This document shows positions 7,290 to 12,313 of a stretch of DNA of 12,313 nt, one piece after another. The notes beneath the pieces were generated by a model. The model worked only from the letters and a program-made list of their open reading frames with translations, had not been told where the DNA came from and ran no database searches. Position 1 is the first letter of the stretch. Each line of letters opens with the position of its first letter. The DNA is from an uncultured Polaromonas sp. (lineage in GTDB: Bacteria > Pseudomonadota > Gammaproteobacteria > Burkholderiales > Burkholderiaceae), in NCBI GenBank assembly GCA_946479075.1, contig CAMLDT010000104.1, positions 1-12,313 of the forward strand. The letters are read 5' to 3'. The position numbers and the translations under genes are program-made.

Positions 7290-10200
7290 ATGCCCCAAAG
7301 AACGCTTTCCTTGCGCCGTATTCTGGTGGCAAGCCTTCTGGTTTTTGCGCTGCTGCCTGCTGCGCTCGTCGCCTGGCTGATGGCGCGCAGCAGCGCCCAG
7401 GCGGTGGAGGATCTGGCGGGAGGCATCCTTTTCAATGTCGCGGCAAAGATCCAGGCCGGGACCGAAGCACATCTGGGCCAGGCCCAGAATGCGCTCAACG
7501 GCCTGTTTCCCGAGCGCTTGAACGCATCGCAGACTGAACAGGCCCGGGAATGGTTGCGCAACGGACCGGCTTTTGAGTCGATGGCGTTTGCCCTGACCCG
7601 GCAGTCGCCGGATGTACCGCATCTGTATTTCGGCAACAGCCGGGGTGAGTATTTTTCTGTGGAGAATTCCGGCAATGGAGCGACCGTCCTGGTGCGTGGC
7701 CCCGGCGACTCCGCCTTGCAGGCCTTTATTGCACGGCGGCCCGCAGACAGGACCAAGCCGCTTGCGGCCGCGGAGCCAGCGTATGAGCCTCGTACCAAGA
7801 ACTGGTATCAGGGTGCGCTGCTTGCCAAAGGCCGGGTTTTCTCTCCTATCCAGCCCGTCACCGGCAAACCGCAACTGCGCGTTACCTTGTCGCAGCCGGT
7901 TTATGACAGCGACGAAGGTGCCGCCGGCGTGTTTGGCGTGGACCTTTACCTGCAGGAGCTTTCCCGGCTTTTGCAGACACAAAGCATCAGCGCCCGGGGG
8001 GCCGCATTTATTGTGGACGAAAACGGCCTGCTGGTCGCCGGCTCAGCCGGGGATCCGCTGTTCGAGGATGCGCCGGAGGCGCAGACACGGCGCAGCCCGC
8101 AAAACAGCGCCAATCCGGTCATCCGTGAAAGTTTTGCAGCGCTGCAGCTTGCGTGGAGCCGCAAGCGCGACGACTCGGTGGCCAACAACAACGCCCTGCA
8201 AAGGCTGGCCCTGCAGGGAGACACCCTGATGATGGTTCAACGCCCTTTTGGCGAGTCGATGGGCTTGCGCTGGACCTTGGTGGTCGCGGCGCCCGAGAGC
8301 GATTTCACCGGCGAGATCGACAGGGCGTGGAAACTTTCCCTGGGCCTGATTTCGGCGCTGGTTTTTCTGGGGGCCCTGGCCGCGCTGTATGTGGCCAATC
8401 GCATCGGACGCCGGCTCTACCGGCTCAGCAAGGCCGCCAAACAGCTCGGACGGGGGGAGGTGCCGCGGATAGACCGGCGCACGCATTTGCGTGAGGTGAT
8501 GGAACTCTCGCAGGTCATGCACGACAGCGCAGAACAGTTGCAGCGATACCGGGCTGAGGTGCAGGCAAAAACCCGGGACATCGAGGAGGCCAACGAGTTG
8601 CTCGAACAACGGGTCGAGCAGCGCACGGAAGAACTGCTGGCTTCCCGCGAGGAGGCCTTGCAGGCTGCGAGGGCCAAAGCATCGTTTCTGGCAACCATGA
8701 GCCATGAAATCCGCACGCCGCTTAACGGCGTGGTCGGCATGAGTACCCTGCTCGCGGAGACGGCACTGGACGAGGAGCAGAGCGACTATCTGCAGACCAT
8801 CCGTCTGTCCAGTGACCAGCTGCTTGCCGTCATCAACGATATTCTGGATTTTTCAAAAATAGAGTCCGGCAAGCTCGATCTGGAGGCCGAACCCCTGAGC
8901 CCCTTCGCAGCCATCGAGGAGGCCTGCGACATCGCTGCCCCCCGCGCCAGGGAGAAGAATCTGGAACTGATCGTGGATGTTCCGGAGGCCGCAGTTGACG
9001 GCGCCCTCGATTTGCCGGCGGCCATTGCCGGGGACATCACCCGGATCCGGCAGGTGCTGATCAATCTCATCAACAATGCCATCAAGTTCACGGAAAAAGG
9101 CGAAGTAGCCGTGAGCGTTCGGCGCTTGCCGGGCAACGATGACCCGCAGCTGGCCTTGCTCGAGTTCCGGGTGTCCGATTCCGGAATAGGCATACCTCCC
9201 GACCGGATCGGTGCCCTCTTTCAGGCATTCACGCAGGTGGACGCCTCTACCACCCGCAAGTACGGCGGTACCGGGCTGGGGCTGGCCATTTGCAAGCGCC
9301 TTGTCGAACTCATGGGCGGTGACATCGGCGTGGATAGTGAGCCAGGAAGGGGGTCGACATTCTGGTTCACGATCCAGGCGCCTGTGGCGGAGCTGCCTGC
9401 GGCATCCCATGCCCTGGACGCGACGGCGCTGCACGGGAAACAGGTGCTGGTTGTGGATGATCACGTGACCAATGTTCGTGTGTTGACCCGCCAGTTGCAG
9501 ATGTGGGGCATGCAGGTGGCAAGCGCTGGGTCAGGTGCTCAGGCGCTGCAGGATCTGGCGCGGGGAGCCGCTCCCCGGCCCGACCTCATCATCACCGATA
9601 TGCATATGCCGGAAATGGACGGGTTGACGCTGGCCCGGACGATCAGGGAAAGCAGCACGCTGTTCAAAATCCCGCTTTTTTTGTTGACCTCCGGATTCAT
9701 GCCACCCGGCCACGAGGCGGCACGGCTGTTCGAGGCGCGGCTGCTCAAGCCGGTGCGCCAGAAGCAGTTGTTCGATGCGCTGGCACGTTGCCTGTCGGCG
9801 CATGTCTTGGGAAGTGCCGAGGCGGATGCCAGGGCTGGAAGCGGGGCCGCCGCTGCCAAAAACATGACCCTGCTCGTGGTCGACGACAACGCGGTCAACC
9901 TCAAGGTCGCTTGCGCCATGCTCGCCAAGCTCGGTTACCAGACCGAGACGGCTCTGGATGGCCGGGAGGCGGTGCAGGCCGTGGCGCGGGCCCACGGCGC
10001 GGGGTGGCGATTTGGCGCCGTTCTGATGGACGTGAACATGCCGCGCATGAATGGGTTTCAAGCCACCCAGCAGATTCAGACCATGATGGGCGGCAAAGCA
10101 CCACCCATCATTGCCCTTACCGCAGCCGCATCGCCGGAAGACCGTGCCCGGTGCACGGCCGCCGGCATGGACGACTACCTGACCAAGCCCTTGCGCGTGA

Positions 10201-10700
10201 CTGATCTGGCACAGGCACTGGAACGCTGGCTGCCCCGGATGGCCGCCGCCGATACGCCGGACCAGCAGGGTCCCGGATCTGGCAAGGCCCGCAAACCTGC
10301 ACCGCAGGACTTGGCGCGGACGGATCGAAGCGCCCCGGTTCCGGCGCTTTCGGACGTGAAATTGATGGATATGGAGCGACTGGCCCAGTTCAAGGAATTC
10401 GACGATGACAGGCTGACCATGACCCGTGAGGTGATTGGCCTGTTTATCGCCGATGCTTCCCAGCGACTCAGCGCCATCGAGCAGAGTATCCGGGCCGAGG
10501 ATCCAGTCGCCCTGGCCTGGGCGACGCACGCGCTGATCGGCGCAACGGGCAATGTCGGGGCCGTGGCGATGCAGGCTGTATGTATCGAGCTTGAAGTTGC
10601 TGCCAAGACGGGCGCCGTCCCCTCCAATGCCGGCCACCAATTCGAAAGGCTTCAAGCCTATTGGTCCCAAACCCGATCCATTCTTGATACCTGGGTCTGA
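7290..10700 (+). CDS. Hybrid sensor histidine kinase (periplasmic sensor, HAMP, kinase, two receivers, HPt)
   Basis: The 1136-residue inner-membrane kinase has a first membrane helix at about 10-31, a large periplasmic sensor to about 345 that resembles the double Cache fold ([10 protein letters not shown] at 113-122, [11 protein letters not shown] at 171-181, VFGVDLY at 214-220), a second membrane helix at about 349-370, HAMP, and a coiled coil near 420-465. The phospho-accepting histidine is H472 in [11 protein letters not shown]. The ATPase domain has the N box (N592, N596), DSGIGIP at 630-636 and GGTGLGLAI at 659-667. Receiver 1 (718-836) has D723, D724, D770, T800 and K820; receiver 2 (859-981) has D865, D866, D914, T944 and K966. 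The C-terminal HPt domain (about 1028-1136) has H1080. The ATG at 7290 puts the membrane helix at the N-terminus; its Shine-Dalgarno sequence is weak. The signal is unknown. The adjacent response regulator is the likely output. Confidence 0.93.
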   Translation: MPQRTLSLRRILVASLLVFALLPAALVAWLMARSSAQAVEDLAGGILFNVAAKIQAGTEAHLGQAQNALNGLFPERLNASQTEQAREWLRNGPAFESMAFALTRQSPDVPHLYFGNSRGEYFSVENSGNGATVLVRGPGDSALQAFIARRPADRTKPLAAAEPAYEPRTKNWYQGALLAKGRVFSPIQPVTGKPQLRVTLSQPVYDSDEGAAGVFGVDLYLQELSRLLQTQSISARGAAFIVDENGLLVAGSAGDPLFEDAPEAQTRRSPQNSANPVIRESFAALQLAWSRKRDDSVANNNALQRLALQGDTLMMVQRPFGESMGLRWTLVVAAPESDFTGEIDRAWKLSLGLISALVFLGALAALYVANRIGRRLYRLSKAAKQLGRGEVPRIDRRTHLREVMELSQVMHDSAEQLQRYRAEVQAKTRDIEEANELLEQRVEQRTEELLASREEALQAARAKASFLATMSHEIRTPLNGVVGMSTLLAETALDEEQSDYLQTIRLSSDQLLAVINDILDFSKIESGKLDLEAEPLSPFAAIEEACDIAAPRAREKNLELIVDVPEAAVDGALDLPAAIAGDITRIRQVLINLINNAIKFTEKGEVAVSVRRLPGNDDPQLALLEFRVSDSGIGIPPDRIGALFQAFTQVDASTTRKYGGTGLGLAICKRLVELMGGDIGVDSEPGRGSTFWFTIQAPVAELPAASHALDATALHGKQVLVVDDHVTNVRVLTRQLQMWGMQVASAGSGAQALQDLARGAAPRPDLIITDMHMPEMDGLTLARTIRESSTLFKIPLFLLTSGFMPPGHEAARLFEARLLKPVRQKQLFDALARCLSAHVLGSAEADARAGSGAAAAKNMTLLVVDDNAVNLKVACAMLAKLGYQTETALDGREAVQAVARAHGAGWRFGAVLMDVNMPRMNGFQATQQIQTMMGGKAPPIIALTAAASPEDRARCTAAGMDDYLTKPLRVTDLAQALERWLPRMAAADTPDQQGPGSGKARKPAPQDLARTDRSAPVPALSDVKLMDMERLAQFKEFDDDRLTMTREVIGLFIADASQRLSAIEQSIRAEDPVALAWATHALIGATGNVGAVAMQAVCIELEVAAKTGAVPSNAGHQFERLQAYWSQTRSILDTWV

Positions 10701-10722
10701 CGAAGGTGGCGTCTTGCCTGTA

Positions 10723-10736
10723 GGTCGTGCCCGACC
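10723..10736 (+). terminator. Small hairpin after the hybrid kinase gene, possible weak terminator
   Basis: GGTCG and CGACC pair around the loop TGCC, 22 bases after the kinase stop codon. The following bases are A-rich on this strand with no run of T, so it is not a standard Rho-independent terminator. A second hairpin, GCTGG/CCAGC at 10816-10828, also lacks a T run. Confidence 0.25.
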
Positions 10737-10838
10737 AGAAATTAAAAGTGAGCGCAAACAAACATAAAAGCGAGGTCAACACTCGCTACGCCGATTTGCA
10801 TGGTTTTGAGACAAGGCTGGTGGCCAGCTTGAAGACAT

Positions 10839-10854
10839 TGTGAAATTCTTCACA
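10839..10854. promoter_or_regulatory. Crp-type operator upstream of the LuxR-family gene
   Basis: TGTGAAATTCTTCACA matches the E. coli CRP core consensus TGTGA-N6-TCACA at all ten defined positions and is an inverted repeat with six-base arms. It lies in the 236-base gap between the kinase gene and the LuxR-type gene, with its centre about 90 bases before that ATG, a position that allows activation of a promoter just downstream. I see no strong -10 or -35 boxes; TATTCA and CATACG downstream are weak candidates. The Crp-family protein encoded at 11659 has matching recognition-helix residues, so it is a natural candidate to bind here. Binding itself is inference. Confidence 0.6.
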
Positions 10855-10936
10855 TAAAAAGGACGCCATATTCACTATCCACGGGCGCTAGGGCTTCATA
10901 CGCTTAACAAGTTGTAACGGCTATAAGGCGCCTGAA

Positions 10937-11593
10937 ATGAATACCGTGTTGAATGCCCCATTTGCCCAGCTCGCTCCTCTCGGTGATTCTGACGCCATGG
11001 AATCCGGCCCTGATGTGTTGTCGATGCTCCTCGATGTTTTGGCGCACGGCCTGATTGTGCTGGGGGAGCGGGGGCAACTGGTTTATGTCAATCAGATTGC
11101 CCGTGTGGAGCTTGGTCGAGGCCGGGTGCTGTGCAAAACCGGTGAGGAAGTCCATGCAGTAACTGCGGCGGACAACAAATCCCTCCAGCTGGCGCTGGCC
11201 AAGGCAGGTAGCGGCAAGCGCAGCCTCATCAATATGGGCGCTGGCGGATTGAACCTGGCCTTGGCAGTGGTGCCGCTCAAGCCCGAGGCAGGTTCCTGGA
11301 AAAGCCGTGTCGCCCTCTTTTTTTCCCGGGCCGAAGTTTGCGAATCGGGGATGTTCGGATTTTTTGCCAGAAACTGCGGTTTGACGCAGACCGAAGAGCA
11401 GGTGCTGACCATCCTGTGCAGGGGCTTGAGCACACCGGAAATTGCTCTGCAGATGAAGGTGGCGGTTTCTACGGTGCGTAGCCATGTGCGCAGCCTTTGC
11501 GCCAAGACTGGCTCCAGCGGGGTGAGGGAGCTGGTCAACCGGGTTGCTGTTCTGCCACCTGTTGCCCCTTGCCACCTGGTTCAAATCCACTAA
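10937..11593 (+). CDS. LuxR-type HTH transcriptional regulator with PAS-like N-terminus
   Basis: The 218-residue protein has a PAS-like N-terminal part (about 28-62, with HGLIVLGERGQLVYVN followed by a helix, then a less clear stretch to about 135) and a LuxR/NarL-type DNA-binding domain at about 148-206: LTQTEEQVLTIL, then GLSTPEIA and VAVSTVRSHVRSLCAKTG. The pattern T-x-x-E at the first helix and STVRSHV in the recognition helix is typical. There is no receiver domain and no obvious acyl-homoserine-lactone domain, so the sensed signal is unknown; it could be a small molecule or a protein contact at the PAS-like part. AAGGCG at 10925-10930 supports the ATG at 10937. The Crp-type site upstream suggests cyclic-nucleotide-type control. 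The Crp/Fnr-family gene follows after 65 bases on the same strand, so the two regulators may be co-transcribed. Confidence 0.85.
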   Translation: MNTVLNAPFAQLAPLGDSDAMESGPDVLSMLLDVLAHGLIVLGERGQLVYVNQIARVELGRGRVLCKTGEEVHAVTAADNKSLQLALAKAGSGKRSLINMGAGGLNLALAVVPLKPEAGSWKSRVALFFSRAEVCESGMFGFFARNCGLTQTEEQVLTILCRGLSTPEIALQMKVAVSTVRSHVRSLCAKTGSSGVRELVNRVAVLPPVAPCHLVQIH

Positions 11594-11602
11594 AAATCCC
11601 GG

Positions 11603-11616
11603 CGGGCCAGCGCCCG
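11603..11616 (+). terminator. GC hairpin between the two regulator genes, doubtful terminator
   Basis: CGGGC and GCCCG pair around CAGC ten bases after the LuxR-type stop, extendable by two G-T pairs. Only TTGT followed by a C run comes next, so termination would be inefficient at best and the downstream Crp-family gene may be read through. Confidence 0.25.
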
Positions 11617-11658
11617 TTGTCCCCCGGCGGCACGCCACGTGCTAGATTACGGCTCATC

Positions 11659-12313
11659 ATGAGCACGTCAATCCCTTCTGCCGAAGACCTGTACACCCCG
11701 CTTGTGCCTGAGCTGCGCTCGCTGGCGCGCCGCGGCGTGCAACGGACCTATCGAAAAAATGCCGTCCTCATCAACGAAGGTGAGGCTGGAGACAGCCTTT
11801 TCGTTCTTCTCAAGGGCAGCGTGAAAGTGTTTGCCATGGACGAGAGCGGGCGCGAGATCACCTACGGCACAGTTAATGCAGGGGATTATTTCGGGGAAAT
11901 GTCTCTCGATGGCGGTCCCCGGTCTGCGTCGGTCATGACGCTTGAGCCTTGTACCTGTGCTGTGCTCAGCCGCACCGATGTCAGCGAGCATCTGGTCGAA
12001 GAGCCCGAGTTCGCCATCAACCTGGTGGTTCAGGTGATCCGGCGCGCCCGCGCTGCGACAGAAACAGCCCGGAACATGGCCTTGCTGGATGTGTATGGCC
12101 GGCTGGTCGCCCTGCTGGAGGAGCGCCGCGGAGACGCCACCGATGGCGCCGGCAGCACGATGCTTGAATCCATCACTCATCAAGACATTGCGAACCGGGT
12201 TGGCGCGTCCCGGGAAATGGTGAGCCGATTGCTCAAGGACCTTGAAAAGGGTGGCTACATCGAGTTGGGCATACGGCGTATCACGCTGCTCAAGAAGTTG
12301 CCCAGCCGCTGGT
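11659..12313 (+). CDS. Crp/Fnr-family transcriptional regulator (C-terminal end cut by window edge)
   Basis: The first 218 residues are present with no stop; the family's usual length suggests only a few residues are missing. A cyclic-nucleotide-binding-like beta roll (about 20-115) includes the phosphate-cassette residues FGE at 78-80 and RSA at 88-90, matching E72 and R82 of E. coli CRP. A dimerisation helix (about 118-140) leads through ALLDVYGRL (141-149) to a winged helix-turn-helix at about 171-210. The recognition helix SREMVSRLLK at 184-193 has R185, E186 and R190 where CRP has R180, E181 and R185. There are no N-terminal cysteines, so it is not an FNR-type iron-sulfur oxygen sensor. 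The CRP residues T127 and S128 correspond to A133 and T134, so ligand identity is open. The ATG at 11659 has no clear Shine-Dalgarno sequence. A name such as crp is not assigned because many paralogues look alike. Confidence 0.9.
   Translation, partial: MSTSIPSAEDLYTPLVPELRSLARRGVQRTYRKNAVLINEGEAGDSLFVLLKGSVKVFAMDESGREITYGTVNAGDYFGEMSLDGGPRSASVMTLEPCTCAVLSRTDVSEHLVEEPEFAINLVVQVIRRARAATETARNMALLDVYGRLVALLEERRGDATDGAGSTMLESITHQDIANRVGASREMVSRLLKDLEKGGYIELGIRRITLLKKLPSRW

Noticed and set aside
6230..7798. Long minus-strand open frame of 522 codons
   Set aside because: It is antisense to the clear receiver/cyclase-like gene and the start of the kinase gene, and its translation has no domain-like features. 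Long antisense frames are common in GC-rich DNA.
9531..10757. Minus-strand open frame of 408 codons
   Set aside because: It lies opposite the two receiver domains and HPt of the kinase, whose motifs prove the plus-strand frame; the minus-strand product is His, Gly and Arg rich like a shadow.
11617..11648. Promoter TTGTCC with TAGATT before the Crp-family gene
   Set aside because: The spacer is 20 bases, longer than normal, and both boxes are weak matches.

Overview
The window is GC-rich, densely coded DNA from a betaproteobacterium, most likely a member of the Burkholderiales close to the Comamonadaceae (Polaromonas/Rhodoferax type). I base this on codon use, the FadD, GMC and hybrid-kinase sequences, and a short repeat at 4212-4266 that I recall from that family; no taxonomic marker gene is present. 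I see no tRNA, rRNA, CRISPR array, transposase or phage gene.

Left part (1-2880, minus strand). Three genes read leftwards and probably share one transcript: a conserved protein of unknown function, the long-chain acyl-CoA synthetase gene fadD, and a metallo-beta-lactamase-fold hydrolase that runs off the left edge.

Middle part (2949-6070, plus strand). Divergent from this is a tight three-gene unit: a small subunit with a twin-arginine signal, a flavin-dependent GMC dehydrogenase with a three-cysteine Fe-S-type motif, and a membrane-anchored alpha/beta hydrolase. The first pair matches the gamma-alpha arrangement of FAD-dependent glucose dehydrogenase in size and motif spacing, but no cytochrome subunit follows. 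Together with fadD this could be a locus for hydrolysing an ester, oxidising the released alcohol and activating the acid; that pathway is inference. The GMC gene carries the repeat-like element in frame inside its coding sequence.

Right part (6125-12313, plus strand) is regulatory. A response regulator is fused to a class III cyclase-like domain that has lost most catalytic residues. It is followed by a 1136-residue membrane hybrid histidine kinase with a periplasmic sensor, kinase core, two receivers and a C-terminal HPt domain. Then come a PAS-like/LuxR-type regulator and a Crp/Fnr-family regulator cut by the right edge. A perfect TGTGA-N6-TCACA site precedes the LuxR-type gene, and the Crp-like protein has the three recognition-helix residues that read such a site. 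The sequence therefore suggests, but does not prove, a local phosphorelay plus Crp-type circuit.
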